A DNA stretch of 64,000 nt from Lycocorax pyrrhopterus obiensis (GCA_014706295.1 JACSVZ010000002.1:107628547-107692546), one strand, 5' to 3'. Counted from the stretch's first letter, positions 12,759-26,053 are shown. Notes: generated by a model from the sequence alone, not told the origin. Made by a program: numbers and translations.

Positions 12759-13259
12759 ATGAGAAAAGCTAACTGTAGAACACTGAACAGCAAAATCAAT
12801 TCATCCCCACACAGCAAAGAACATTCATATTTCATGGAATATAGTGTTACCAACTTAACAAAATACTACCCCACATTCTTTCTATGGTATAGACTTAAGC
12901 TTTGTTTCTACTGTCTGTGTGCCAGTAAAAGAAATTTGGAGGTTTGTCTTCTGAACTGCCATTACAAATTGACACGAACTCTACCACCTGTACCTTGTGA
13001 AGGGCTTTGCATTGCCCAGTTGCAATATGAATGCTTGTCTGTGTTTACTGACACTGAAAAGAATTACATTCTGATGGAAACCTGGCTCAGACAATTCTTC
13101 AAACTGCTGAAGGATGAATGGCTACAGTGCACAAAGCATTGGTTGGATCAGTCCTTTTATTTTTTTTGGTCTTTTTTATTTTGTGTTCAAGCCACAAACT
13201 GTGTCTTTAAGAAAAATTTCACAGACAATGAATTCTTTTGGAACTCATACATAAAATAG
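12759..13259 (+). CDS. Unrecognised 166-codon open frame, probably not a gene
   Basis: This is the longest uninterrupted ATG-to-stop frame of the window outside the gap-spanning artefacts. The predicted peptide is rich in Cys, Phe, Tyr, Trp and Leu and has no signal peptide, domain or motif that I recognise. It begins 44 bp after the end of a CR1 copy. The aromatic content reflects T-rich DNA rather than a known fold. There is no Kozak context, splice structure or nearby polyadenylation signal that argues for expression. It is most likely a chance frame, listed only because its length is unusual for such AT-rich DNA. Confidence 0.12.
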   Translation: MRKANCRTLNSKINSSPHSKEHSYFMEYSVTNLTKYYPTFFLWYRLKLCFYCLCASKRNLEVCLLNCHYKLTRTLPPVPCEGLCIAQLQYECLSVFTDTEKNYILMETWLRQFFKLLKDEWLQCTKHWLDQSFYFFWSFLFCVQATNCVFKKNFTDNEFFWNSYIK

Positions 13260-14859
13260 CTCCAGAGAAAACTGCAAGATTTAACTTGAAATTACCAACT
13301 AAACCCAAATATTTGTGTACACATAAGACTTTATGTGTACTTACATACCTAATACTTAGTGCTTGTATACAGAGATAGCAATTAAACAGAAAATTCCTGT
13401 ATTGTCACATTGCAACATTTGACACATGATTTTTGACTATATATCCTCATTTCCTGGAAACAGAAAACAACTTCTATACTTTTGCTGCTTATTAATGTTC
13501 AGTTGAGTCAGTGAGAAAATCTGTCGTGTATAATTCCAACATTCAGCTTCACCAAAATGAAATCCCTATTCAGAATCATTACAGTTTACCATATCGGTAG
13601 TGAGATTATCAAAAGGTAAAATTCATGAGGCCAAAATTATGGTATCTGTACCTCGCTTTTCATAACTTCTCCTTTACACAACTCAACAGTTTGTTTATTT
13701 CCAAGGCAATGCCTTCAAGCAAACTAAGATAGTTGTTATATTTAAAACAGGAAATCTCCCAATTATTTGTTTTCCTCTTCTCTAAAATATGAAAATTCTC
13801 GTCTCATTAATGTGTCTACAGGTGACCAAGTGGAGGTGATTCAGTTCTATGTCTAACTTTACATCCAACAAGTACTTTAAACTGGATACTGAATCTCTGC
13901 TGTGCTTGGGAAGATTTATTCTTTTCAGAAATTGAGTTTCATTGTTCATTTTTTATCCCTTTTGTGTCTCATGAGGGTGGACTTTAGGACTATGACATAA
14001 TTAAGAACAGAAAATATGTTTTCCTTTTCTGAGTTTTGTGCAGGAGGTCTCAAGTTTACTAAAATTCCTGTCTTTACAAATTGATGCAAATAAAAGAAGA
14101 CTTTTGATTAAAAAATGAAAAAAACTCTCTAGAATTTCTAAATTCTTTTTTTTTTTGTATCATAGCTAGTATATTCAGACACAAAATGATGCTTTGCAAT
14201 TGCAAAGTTCTCTTGTCACTTTTTTAATGACCTGCATAAGTAATTCAAAGCTTTCTTACTCAAGAACAAAGCAATATTCCCAGATTACCATCTTAGAAAT
14301 TCCCACTGAAATTAGGCAGGGACTTCTTTGATATTTAGATTGGGCACTCTGTGGTGTTTTCAAAAGATCAGATCATTCAATACTTTTGCTGTGTGCAAGT
14401 ATAACTCTGGGATTTCTTTGGAGTCATTTTGATTGACAATAGGGTGGAATAGACGACCATGTCCAGATGCAGTTTCTGAGGCTGAAAGGCATCATTTTTT
14501 CATAGGCTGCATCAAGAGAATAATTCAAGGGTGAGTGAATATCTTAGCTTCAAAACAAATACTGTAAACACTGTGATTGCAGTCCTTGAATGTGTCCTTT
14601 TGGAATTCCTTTTCCATTCTACAACAAACTTTTAGCAGACAAGGTTTAAAGTAATTAAAATGGAAGGTTATATCATGAAAATACTTTAACGGTAGCGGAA
14701 CTAGTATGCACAGTCATGATACAAAATGCATTTACTCTGATGTTATGAGGAGTCTTCCTGCACTTCCCCTGCTCCATCATAAAAAAGAACAAGCAACAAC
14801 TTGAAATATGGAGGCGAAGGCAGAGGCACAGAATAAAAATTTAGGTGAATAACAATCTA

Positions 14860-15075
14860 GACACCGTTGACCAGTTTGGATTGCCTCTTAGAAACTTTTA
14901 CCTCTGCTGTATTACCCAACACAGGCTGAAAGAGCAAGCCGCTGAAGTCTGCTGCAGAGCCATTATCATCTGTTAATTTTATTTCCATTGCCAATTATCC
15001 TTAATTATTGGAAACTTTTTCCAATGTATAGTGACTGCTGAAATGCGTGCTCATTAAATTGAGTCTAGCTCAAGA
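14860..15075. promoter_or_regulatory. Candidate conserved noncoding element (hypothesis)
   Basis: This segment lacks simple repeats and transposon signatures and is dense in homeodomain-type words (TTAATTTT, CAATTATCC, TTAATTATT). It also carries a spaced palindrome, ATTGGAAA-CTT-TTTCCAAT at 15007-15025, which places two inverted CCAAT motifs face to face. This composition is common in developmental enhancers of vertebrate gene deserts. It is an inference from composition only; nothing here proves function. Confidence 0.25.
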
Positions 15076-16588
15076 AATAGATTTTGATAAGCTATGTTAT
15101 GTTATAGACCTGATTTTCAAGTACTCCATCCTCAGTTAACTTCAAGTCCATCTTTGCACAACATTTTCCAAGTGCTATCTATGAATTTATTTGCTTTTAC
15201 AGGAGAAAGAAACAAAAGGCCAGATATCTTTGTTGGAAACTGACATAATTAGTATAAAAAGATATCTGTGATGTGAATTGCTAGTAGCTAAGGAATAAAT
15301 ATGGACAAACATTGTTTCTGAGGCATAGATGATCTCACTTGAACAAAGCCAATAAGAGGCTGCAATTCACTGTGGAGCCCATGGAAAAGCAGAAAGAAAT
15401 TTCCTCAGAATTGAGACTCATTGCAGCCCACTGTACATCCTGGGTGTTATTCCAGGGATCCTCTTGAAACCTGATAGCAAGAGCTGTAGAAAGAATGAGG
15501 ACACAAGCTTTCTTTCTGTCACATCCTCAGGGTACAATCTTGCCTGATGCCTGATTTCATATCTCCACTGCTGCACACCCTAAAATAAAACCTAGGGAAA
15601 TTCTGTCTCAGAGTGGATCCGTTTTAGCCATAGAAAAGCATTAAAAAATTAGGGAGTTTGAATGAACTCCAGAAAAAAAGAAAGCATGTGTTAAAGAAAC
15701 AGTAAGTGGGGTACTTCTCTGTGTTATTTGATGCACATCACCCTGCTGAAGTCACTATCAGGCTCAGGAATATGCTGTTGTCCCCTTATCTTGCTGCTTT
15801 CTTCCTAAAGGCAACCTCATCAGGCCTTCCACATGAGAAATGTCTCTTAGTGCACTATGTTTGCCCTGGCCTTCCTTTCTTGGCTTCCCTCATCTTCTGA
15901 TAACACATATGATTTGCAACTCTTCTAATGACAGAATATTTTACCAAAAAAATCTAATTAAAATAAAAGCAAATATCTGTCAGGATGTGCATGTAACAGT
16001 ACATATCAATGTTTTTGAGCACATAGCTCTTTCCTTTCTCTTTCCCTATCAATCTCTTCTTTGTCATATTTTCTCTTTCATAATTACGAGATCTTAGAAA
16101 ACAAAAAGAACTCGGGTTTTTTGTGTGTGTAACTTCTTTCAAACAATCTCTCTGCCCTTGCTGCACACAAACACACACAATATAACATCATAGAACCAAG
16201 CACAAATGGTAAGGTGACAATTCTAATTTCTTTTAGATACTGTAGCTGTGTTGCCAGCTCTTTATTTCCTTGTTAGGCATTACAAGTCTCATGTCAGATG
16301 CAGGTTTAAAGTGCAGTCTGATCTTTGAGGTTGATTTTTTATGGTAGTCTTCCTGTTCCAGGCATTGTCTTGCCCTGTCTAGTAGCAATATACAAAAGCA
16401 AGAAGTACAAATTTCAAAATGAGACAGAGAAACTAACTGCTTATAATTATTGTTCTTAATTTTTGATCTGGATTGAAAGCTGTGTTGGTTAAATTGGATC
16501 AATAATAGTTTTTCTCATCACACCTTTATGAAGGGTATATGTGTAAATGCTTTGATATCTAACGCATTCAGACAAACTCCCTCAAAGT

Positions 16589-16629
16589 GTTTTTTGTTTT
16601 GTTTTGTTTTTTGAATTTTGTTTTGTTTT
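16589..16629. repeat. TTTTG-rich simple repeat
   Basis: Successive TTTTG units, with a short TTGAATTTTG interruption, form a low-complexity tract of about 40 bp. Confidence 0.85.
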
Positions 16630-18961
16630 CGGCAACATGTAAGGTACCAGCAAGAAAGCTGTCATCCCAGTGCTATTTCCACAGAACACTCTTGGGAGAA
16701 GAAATTCAGTTACTGCTTTAGTACTGAACTCCCAGAAAACCACCTTTATGGGTTAGAAGGATGAGATACAGGTAAAAGACTTTTTACTAAATCAAAAAAA
16801 AAATCTAATGAGGACTGTGAGGATGTCTTTTATAATTTTCTAGTCATCCAACAGAATTGGTAATTTTAAGTATGGAAGGCTTACAGAGAGACATTATTAG
16901 GTCCTTTTGCATCAGCACCCCCACCCTTCCCATGAATTGAGTATGTTCTTTCTTCTTATTAGGAATCTCTCTATGGCTTTTATAAGGAAAATGCTTGTAT
17001 TACAGATCACATAAAGTTAATTTTTCAGGAATAAGTGTTACATACACGTTTTAATATGAAACCCATGCTCGTGAACTTTGTCAAATCTTCATTGAAAATA
17101 ACTGACAGCGGAGTCAGAATGACTCTGGTGAAAGTAATTTTCACAGTGTTTTCCAAATGACCTGTAGCATGAAGTGCTAGTGAACTTGTAATGTATCTGG
17201 GAGCACAGTGCTCACAAGAATACCAGCTCAGTTTTGCTGAAACATGGGATTTGGAAAAGGTTCAGAGAACCTTTTGAACTTTTGGGGCCTCATCCACAAC
17301 AAACTAAGCTGCCTGGCCATTTAGCTGTGCACAACACTAATCATCACTAGCAGTAAAATCTCTGGAATCAAAATCTGGCTGACAATTTTGTTGACAATAT
17401 GCAACACAAAGTGCAATTCAGTTTGCTCTTTAACAGTTACATTTGCTGTGCTGAGCTGACAGTAATAACAACTTGTTTTTTGTCAGTAAACTAAGCAGAT
17501 AGGATTAGGATTTTTATAGAGATGCAGAGGGTTTTAGCTATGCTTTCACAATAAAAGTCAATAGAAACTGAGCAGCTGAAACCCTGGGTAACTCTTTGAC
17601 TATTTCTACCACAGGGAGAAGATAAGTGAAGGAATAAAATGCTATTTTTTCCTTTGAAATTTAGTGCCTAGTAAAGCTGCTAGACAGGTATCCTTGCAAA
17701 ACAGAAGTTCTTTGCTGTATTTATCCACACAACAGGTACAGCATAAGTGGCAGCAATATGGGTTACTTTCTCTTGCTCTACCAATGTGTTGCATGGTTTT
17801 TTCAATGGCAGTCGGTATTACCACCATGATCTGGGGCACTATTTGTAAAGTTTGAGTTCAGTCTTCCTTCCTGCTCATTAGCAGTACTCATTCCCATACC
17901 TAGCTCCCATAGCAATAAACAGAGTTTCTTTCTGCTTTTGTAGGCGGTCACGTCAACAACAGTTCAGCCTTTATGCAACCTACTGATCTGTTGTCATATG
18001 AATTGACTCAATAAAGCATCAGCTGTTTATTTTCATGGTCTGAATATGTTTCCTTCTCATGAGACCCTAGATGTTCCTTGCTTTGAATAAGTGAGGATGC
18101 AAAGGGTTAAAAAAACTATTATTATAGCTCTTCTTGCTCGAGCAAGGATCATCTTCAGGTTATGCATTTTCCTATCCTTTTTCTTAGAGTTGTTCCTTAT
18201 AGCTCCTCTTTAAGTACACAGTTAAGCAGAAGAAATAAATTAAAAGCTCTAAACCTGGCTTTAAGAAAAAAAAAAGAAAAAATGTGGTTTGTACATTGAA
18301 TTTCTTTATTCTTTTACATATCGTCTCCACCAAACAACATTCCTCTATCTGTTTATCTGCAAGGATCATTACCTTACATTGTCAGAGATACTTCTCCAAA
18401 TATAAAGCTAATTTCTAGCTTTAAAGTGAGCTCTGAACCAGGAGAAAGTGCTCATTAGAAAAAATATGTCCCAGATCTTCAGAACTGCAGTTTTGCTCAG
18501 ATTGTTTTTCCTCATGTAACATTACAAGAAAGTAGCTTAATGCATCAATTATCTAGACATTGCAAAAGACCGCCACAGAAAACAGGCTTCCCTACATTCT
18601 AATTAGGTAGATCATGATCTACAGATGCATGGGATGAAAAGCTGGAGAGATGTTGCTACTCCCACAACAATGCTTAGCTTAGCGAAATAGGTAGGTATTG
18701 ATTTTAAGCCTGGAAAATTTATAACAGTGAAAATGTGGGTAGAAAGGAAAATAAAATGTATCCACACATAAGGCACAACCTACTTAAACACTTAAAAAAA
18801 AAAGTTAATTTTACATTTTCAAAAGATTAATTTTCAGCCATTCTCTTCCGCATCTTGACCACCTCTTTGGTGCCTAATTGAGCTTGAACATCTTGAAAAA
18901 ACTCAAGACCTGTGGTTGAGCGAGCCAGCCTTCGAGCTCATCATAGTTTGCCCCTTTGTAG

Positions 18962-19151
18962 AAGGGTGAGGGTGACTAAGCACTGTCCAAGTTGCAGAGA
19001 GGTTGTGGAGGCTTCCTCCTTGAAGATATTCGAAAGACATCTGGATGTGGTCCTGGGAAATTGGCTGGAGGGGACTCTGCGTAGGCAGGAGGGTTGGACC
19101 ACATGATCTCAAGAAGTCCTTTCTGGCCTCAGCCACTCTGAGTCTATGAGA
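18962..19151 (+). mobile_element. CR1 LINE 3' fragment
   Basis: The sequence carries the CR1 tail blocks in order: an AAGCACTGTCCAAGTTGC-like block, AGAGAGGTTGTGGAGGCTTC, TTGAAGATATTCGAAAGACATCTGGA, GGGTTGGACCACATGATCTC, and a TCTGAGTCTATGAG end in the manner of CR1 8-mers. It is plus strand and strongly 5' truncated. Open frames of 60-100 codons on both strands across it are by-products of the repeat. Confidence 0.85.
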
Positions 19152-22100
19152 TGAAAACAAATTCTTTCGAAGGGTTTACAAGTACTGATGTTTGTTGGTG
19201 GGAGAAGAAGAATCCAGAATATAGAACACTGGCTTGTGAAACCGCCATTTGCTAGTCTACTGATGCTTAATTCATGTCGTTTTTTTAAATCACACACTCT
19301 GTTGCACTGTGTGCACGTGGCTGTAACGGCTGCTAAGGAATCATCTTCTATTTTAGGTGGTGATGATGTTGATCTTAAACTTATTCCTTCCATTTGACAG
19401 GAAAAAGTTCTCAATGTTGAAGGGTTGTCTTCAATTAAATACAGTTGTTAGTCATCTGTGTCAATGTAAATGACACAAAGGTAAAATAATTATTACTGTG
19501 TTATTTAGGATGTTTTCTCTGCCTCCCGTTTCTCATTGAATTTGCCAGCTCCCTATGTCATAGGAATTCCTTCCTTAAGCTAAGAATATAACTTGAAATC
19601 TTCATCTAGCAGTCCTGATGAAGGTAAAATTTGGATCTTCTGAAATAGAGATATGTGCATAGGTATTTATACAAATATTTTCCATAATTATTTCCAAAAT
19701 CTCTACATTATATCACTGAGATGGAGTGAAATGCAGGAAATTTGTTACAAAACTGATCTACTCAAAATATGCTAGGGCATTAAATAGAAGCCTGTGTCCA
19801 TTCTGAAGGTATCTTCTCTGATTTTTAACACCTACCTCTGTAGTAAGATAACACAGTGACCATGTAGGTGGCAGGGACATTTAATCAGAGATTTTACTTC
19901 TGTACAGCAGATAGATGGATATGGTGTAGAACAAAGGTTTTTTTAGTGTGAAATAATATAAAATGAGTTATAAATTATCTTAATTGGAATGGGGTGAAGA
20001 GGGAGACAAAGCTCCTCAATGTTCTTTTGTGTTACCATGCTGCTGCCAAGGAATATATATGGTATGGTTTAGTCTCAGGAGGAAACTTTGGTCATGCAGA
20101 ACTTTTCACTAGCTCCCAAGCTCATCCCCAATGTCATCCTTTCAACATCTTGGAAATATGTTTTGCGATGCTGGGCACTGCAGGAATACTGAGCTGTATT
20201 CTGAAAGGTCATTATCTCCATTGAGAGGGCACTAACACCTATGTTCAAACATTTGCTCGGAGTTTGTTAAAGTCTATTCAAATTCAAGTAATCCCCTTCA
20301 GTGCTACTTCTTTGCCATGAAAATATAAGAAAATAGCGCTGATATTTTGACAATCCTCAGCTCTTTGGAAATACGTGTTAAGCACATTCAGATATTTCAT
20401 ATGCCTGGTGAAATAATTGGCAAATCGGTAGACCAGTGAGAAAACTTTGTGCTCCTGAGGCACCACACAGATCTAAGTGGGATACTCTTACACATGCTGA
20501 AGTTGATATTTAACAAAAACAAGGATATTAATAATGTTGCGTACTGAAAAAAAGCGTGAATATATTATTTGTTAATATATATGGCTCATCACTAAGATCA
20601 CTCAGAAAAGTAAACCAAACATAGTATACCAAGAATATATTTCAGATTGGCTGACCCTGCTCATGTCTCTACAAAATGATGAGAGATGGGTATAATGTGT
20701 TTCAATTTAAAGAAAATAAAAAGATTTGTGCTATTTTTTTTCTTCACTGGCTTGTATTCATCCTATGGTTTGATTCAGGGTACTAACATTCACTTCTGGA
20801 GCACTAAAATATCTGGAATTTTCTAAATATTTTAAAGATCACTTTCTCGTTTTCCTTTTCATATCTTCAAGAGGAGAGGAGGGTTTTTTTTTCCTTTATT
20901 CCTCTCTAAATTCACCTCTGGAAACAATTGTCATCATCACACCTTTACCATTGAGATTCACTTCCTTCCTCAGTCTTCTGGAGCTTCTATGGATTAATGT
21001 GCATGTTATGGAGCAAAGCCTATCTACTGTTATGCAGTAAAGCCTATCCATCGCAGAGGTTTTCCTAAGGGGTATAGCATAAAAAAGAGTGTATGAATAA
21101 GTAAAAAAATGAATGATTGGTATGCTAATGGACATGGTGTATAGCACAGAATTAAATGTTTGCAGTAAATGTTATATTTTAAAATGGTTATTTTATTAAA
21201 AACACGAATGTAATGATGAGCTATATATATCTTGTGACTTTATGACTAAAATTGAGAAGTATAAAAAACAGTATTAAGAAAAACAAGTTGCATTGTGATC
21301 CACCAGTAATTAAAATTACAAGGACACTAGGGTGGTGTCTTTATTGTGAGCATGAATAGAAGTCTTCTCTGTGCTTAAATACGTTATATACACATACAAA
21401 ATATTATTTTCATAATATACATGTAATTGTAGATTACTTGTCTCAATGGCAGGTTTCCCAACATTTTATTGGAGAAAAGCATTGTAAACTGCATGCCCTG
21501 GGGTTTTTTGGAGGGGAAAGGTTTATTTTCCATTTATATTTAAAATGTGAAATTTATGGCTGAGAAGACAAGGTTTGGCTGTCTGGCTGCTGAGAAGGCA
21601 CATACATTTGCAATCAGCACAGTATTATCTATAACATAAATACATGGACAGGACAGCAGAGAAACTAGTCTTGCGGTTTCTTTAGCAAACAGAGGAGATA
21701 CTTGTCAGGAATCCAGAAGAGAGTTTGCAAAGGTTTCCTTCTTGTGCCCTTGGAGGGCACTTGGCTGCCAATGTGAAGGATGGAGGCTGTCTGAAGAAAT
21801 CAAATTGGTCTCCTTTATCCACCTCAGCCAATTACTCCCATGAGCATAATCATACTCTGCTGTGGAAGAAAAAAGGATAATGTCTTAATGTCCTAATAAT
21901 CTTCTAACCTGAGACCTCTGCTGTAGAATTGGGCTATTTCATGCCATCTGAGAACATATTAAAATGCCTTCTAAATATTTAAGACCCAAGCTATCTAATC
22001 AGAAACAAATTTAAAAAGCAAGTTTTTTCAATTCATCATAGTTTTTTTTCCCCTCATACATTAAGTCAAGATGCATTAATCACATCACAAAGCTTTGAGG

Positions 22101-25100
22101 TTACATGATATGAAAATTCAGCATTCCAAATCTGTGCATCTCAGTTAAAACACAGAACTGCATTTAGATACCATGTCTGATATCTTCCTCTTTCTGAACC
22201 CACAAGCCAAGCTAAGGTCTTGCAGGTAAAGAATGGAGCTGCGCAAGAAGCTACCACATGCATAGTGCTCATCCTGGTTTCTCAGGGCTCTCTGAACAGA
22301 GGATCTCGAGGCATATGCCAGTTTATCACTCATGCTGGTGTTCCACAGCATATGCTGAATATAGACCTTCAGCCTGAACTTAGAACAGCTATGATGTCTT
22401 CTTGCCTTTAAATGACTATATTTTTGGACAGAAACAGTGAATTTTAGAAGAATTCAATACTTTTCATAGAACTCTTAGAAAGATATTATTGCACCAAGAA
22501 AAAAATTATGTTGGTTATTCTATTCTAAATTGTCTGGTTTGGTCAGTCTTTACTAAATATCACATTACAATAATAAGAATTAATACCAGAGAATATTCCG
22601 TATGACTTAAATTCTTCCTGTCAGTTATTTCAGTTATGTCGGTCTTTAATTGTAGTATATTATACAATGCCATTAAATAGCGTCATATTTATCCTTGAGT
22701 TCATGAAAATGTATAGTATATATTGTTCTCGAAACAACTAATGTATATGAAATATATTTAACTGCATTCTATGACCTGTACCCCTATCTAGTATTTGTAC
22801 TAAGTAAATGTAATGCATTCAATGTTGTTGATCAGAACAAGTGTTGGTATTTTTTTCTCTTACAGAAAGTATTATTTAAAGAGAAATATCGAAAATGTAA
22901 AAATGCTATAAGACTCAGCTTGTTTATCTTCTTTGTGCGATGCATGGTCCAGAACAACACAAGCAGAGCAGACAGAATATAGCGTACCACGGTAACTTTA
23001 AACTAAAGGAATTATTGTAGGGAGTTCTCCTTTCAAGTGCTTCCACAACAGCAGAATTTTTCCTCTCAAAATAATCACTGAATTATTGTGTACTTTTATT
23101 TGCACCGAACTCTCTCAGGGCTTGCATTTCACTGTTCCAAGAATAAGCTGAGTGGACTTGCCCAGCCCCGCCGCAGACAAGACGCTCTTGGGAATGGTAA
23201 ATATGAGTGAAGGGAATGATTCTGGGAAGAAATTTAGGCAGAGGTAAACTTGCTGTTCTTTATTTCCATTCATGCAGTTGCTGGGACCATCTTAAAGCAG
23301 GGTCTGTGGCCGGGGTCTGTCTTCAGAAGCAGCAAAAGTGGCAGTCAACCCAATATTTAGTTTGTCAGCCAGAGCTAGTAGTGAAACTATAGCTGTATTT
23401 GGCTCCCACGGGCAAGGACATAGTTCACCTATAATTAGAGCCAGGCTTTTGTGCATATGCACACACACACACAGGGAATGCTACCTATAGGCAAAGTGCA
23501 TCTGAGCATTTAACTCAATGTGTTTTACACAGAGGTCTAAGCGTAGGATTTCTTCATAGAAAGGAGTATACGAAGTCAAGAAGTCTGAATTTCCTGCTAT
23601 CCATGTAGCAGAGCAGAAGAAACTTTTACAACAAATTTATTTCCCTTGTCAGCCTTAAAAAAAGTCCCTAAAACCTACTACTCACTTCTGAAAATGTGAA
23701 GCTGAAGATTGCTTTTATTACAGTCAGAATCACAAGAGTAGAAGGTATTGTGGTGCTGAATGGAAACGAAAAACATAAATCAACAATTGATCCTCTTCAA
23801 ATGACAGCAGGATGAATGTAAACTATCTAAGAGGTAAATGTGACATGATTAAGACTATTTTATGTACAGAAAAGTGGAGCCTGAAAAAACAGAATCATAG
23901 GAAAGAATTTGACACTATTGAAACTTCTTCCTGGCGTTCAAAAGACATGAATCATAAATAATACTTCCTGAGTTTTTCCTAAAGATTTTGGAGAAAAGAG
24001 TGTGATTGAAGATCTCCACAACTGAGAACAAAACAAATCAAAATAAAAACTGAAGACTCTAAAATACATCAATTCTACAAAGACTGACAAATGTGAAAAT
24101 TAACTGATGGCTCTTAAAAGTTTCTATTGTAATTAACACTGTGACTTTATTAAATATCTTTATTCAATCAAGTAGCAACTGATGTTGGAAAATCAATTCA
24201 TCTTTCCTGGGAATAAGAGTCTTTTCCCTGTATAAATAACATAGGCTATGTTTTCTATATAATTTTAAAAGCTATAATACAGGTAGGACTGTAGCTCTAT
24301 TTCTTTGGCCAAATAGACCTATTTCAAGGACAAAGGCACTACTGAATATTTTTTTCCTTTTAATGTTAGTGTTTGTGTTCTTTTAAATAATCATTTAAAG
24401 GGTAATGTATATCCCCCACATAAAAAAACAAAAAATGGTCTTTGACTCAGCAAAGTAGTGTAGAATTTTATATTTGCTAAGCCAGCTTTTAATAGAAGGG
24501 AAAATAGAAGAACAATTTTACTATATAAAGCTATAAAGGACATTTAAAAACCACACAGTATTTAAATGTGTTTAAAATACAAAAATGGTCATGTTGCTTT
24601 TCAAAGAATATTTTGAAAAATCATTATCAAATTTTGATGTCCTAGATGTTTTAACAGATGGTGATTGGTGCTGCAGGTCGTTCTAGCAGATTTTTTGAAA
24701 GAATGTGATGAAATGTCATATGTTTTTGACATTTGGGTTTCATTAGAGAAGTATTTTTCACCTGGTGCTGTTTGTCTTTTCAGATGCTTTTGATGATTTG
24801 ATGGCAATATTGACTGCAGCCTGTACTTTATTTTTTCCACCAACTTGAATTCTCTTCCATTTTATTCTCATATTTCAAGTCAGTCTGTTTTAACCCGTTC
24901 TCCTCAAGTTAAAATTATGAAACTTTTATTGGTGATTCTACAGTTAAAGTTGCATTGAGATAAAAAATATCTAAGTATAGGCACGGTGTTACATTTATCC
25001 TAGAACATCCAGAAACTACCAAAATGGTGCATAACAGGCAGAAATCCTTAATTTGATAAGACTGATAGGATGTTCACTTACAAGGGTCTTGGTAACCACT

Positions 25101-25112
25101 TGGCTGTCTAAC
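19152..25112. other. AT-rich noncoding DNA, no gene recognised
   Basis: Six kilobases of AT-rich sequence with no recognised exon, RNA gene or transposon. Small features are a short AC run near 23459-23473 and scattered homopolymers. A frame pair at 22145-22411 is open on both strands but resembles no protein I know. Confidence 0.55.
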
Positions 25113-25807
25113 CCTGGTGGGTTCATCCCAGCCAGCAGCCAGGCACCCACATGGCTGCTCACTTCTCCACCTGCAGTAGAATGAGGGAGAAAAACAGAGG
25201 AATGGGAGAGAGAAGATTCGTGGGCCAAAACAAAGACACTGAGATCACTTGGAAGCTGCTGTCATGGGCAAAGTAATCTGAACTTGGGTAATTTAATTTG
25301 CCAGTTAACATAAATATTAAATTATTGGTTCATGTGCTAGGAAACAAAAATAAAACCCAAAACATTTAGGCACTTTCCTCCCCCTTGCCAGGCTCAACTT
25401 CAGACACGTCTTTTTCCTCACTATTCTTGCCACAGGTTGCACTTGGTCTCTTCAGTTTAGCAGTTTCCCTCTGCTGCCTTTCCTTATCACCTTTTTTCTG
25501 TGCTCCAGTATGACTCCTCTAGGGACATCAGTCACTTCAGGTGTGTGCCTACTCCGCCATGGAGGCCTCCTCCTCCTCTGGCACCTCTGTTCCTTCTGAT
25601 GTTTCTCACCATTTTTCTCCTTCCTCACTGGGGTTTTCTTAAATGTGCTATCAGAGGTGCCACCAGCTTTCCTGGTGGGATTGTGGTGGATCCATTCAGG
25701 CGCCATCTGGAACCACCTGTGCCAAGCAGTTCCTGACCTCCTCCTAGAGACATCACCCATGAAGATCGCCCCACGGTATCAAAATCTTACAATTTATACC
25801 TAATACA
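25113..25807 (-). mobile_element. Near full-length LTR, ERVL-like, old copy
   Basis: Read on the minus strand, this follows a widespread bird LTR family from end to end as I remember it. It opens near 25807 with a TGTATTAGG-like start (family TGTATTGGG) and carries an ACATTTAAGAA TATA-like block near 25635. It then has the AAGTTGAGCC block near 25390 and TTTTATTTTTGTTTCC near 25345, and ends near 25113 with GGGATGAACCCACCAGG (family ...AACCCACTACA). Lesions are numerous, and no exact target-site duplication was found at the estimated borders, which fits an old insertion. No second LTR or internal gag-pol region is near, so it is probably a solo LTR. The family match is from memory. Confidence 0.75.
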
Positions 25808-25816
25808 TTAGTATTT

Positions 25817-25870
25817 TTCCAATCTGAAAGGAAAAAAAAATATATGTCTGGTTCCAATCTGAAAGGAAAA
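25817..25870. repeat. Two-copy 19-bp direct repeat, 35-bp period
   Basis: The word TTCCAATCTGAAAGGAAAA occurs at 25817-25835 and again at 25852-25870, separated by 16 bp. This looks like a small local duplication in the flank of the LTR at 25113-25807. Confidence 0.85.
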
Positions 25871-25969
25871 CATAAACAGGTACATGATAGTTATAATAGG
25901 TGTCAATGACGGTGGTTCTTCTTTGTACCCCTGCAGCAACTGTCCAAGAAAATTATGAATATTACAGAT

Positions 25970-26053
25970 TATAGAATCATAGGATGGAAAAGACCTCTGA
26001 GATTATCAGGTCCAACCATTAAACCAACACTGCCAAGTCCACCACTGAACCTG
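25970..26053 (-). mobile_element. CR1 LINE 3' end fragment, antisense
   Basis: On the plus strand it begins TATAGAATCATAGGATGGAAA, continues through a GACCTCTGAGATTATCAGGTCCAACCATTAAACC-like block, and ends in CACTGCCAAGTCCACCACTGAACC. This is the typical antisense reading of the CR1 3' end. About 84 bp survive. Confidence 0.85.

Larger units (their letters stand above)
13260..18961. other. AT-rich noncoding DNA, no gene recognised
   Basis: No exon or transposon was recognised across this stretch. It contains a TTTTG-rich tract at 16589-16629, a candidate conserved segment at about 14860-15075 and a perfect 14-bp palindrome at 18133-18146. Open frames are short and overlap on both strands. 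Confidence 0.55.

Noticed and set aside
18133..18146. Perfect 14-bp palindrome CTTGCTCGAGCAAG
   Set aside because: Several palindromes of this length are expected by chance in 64 kb.
25452..25760. 102-codon basic frame (Arg- and Lys-rich)
   Set aside because: It falls inside the old minus-strand LTR and reads repeat sequence, not a gene.
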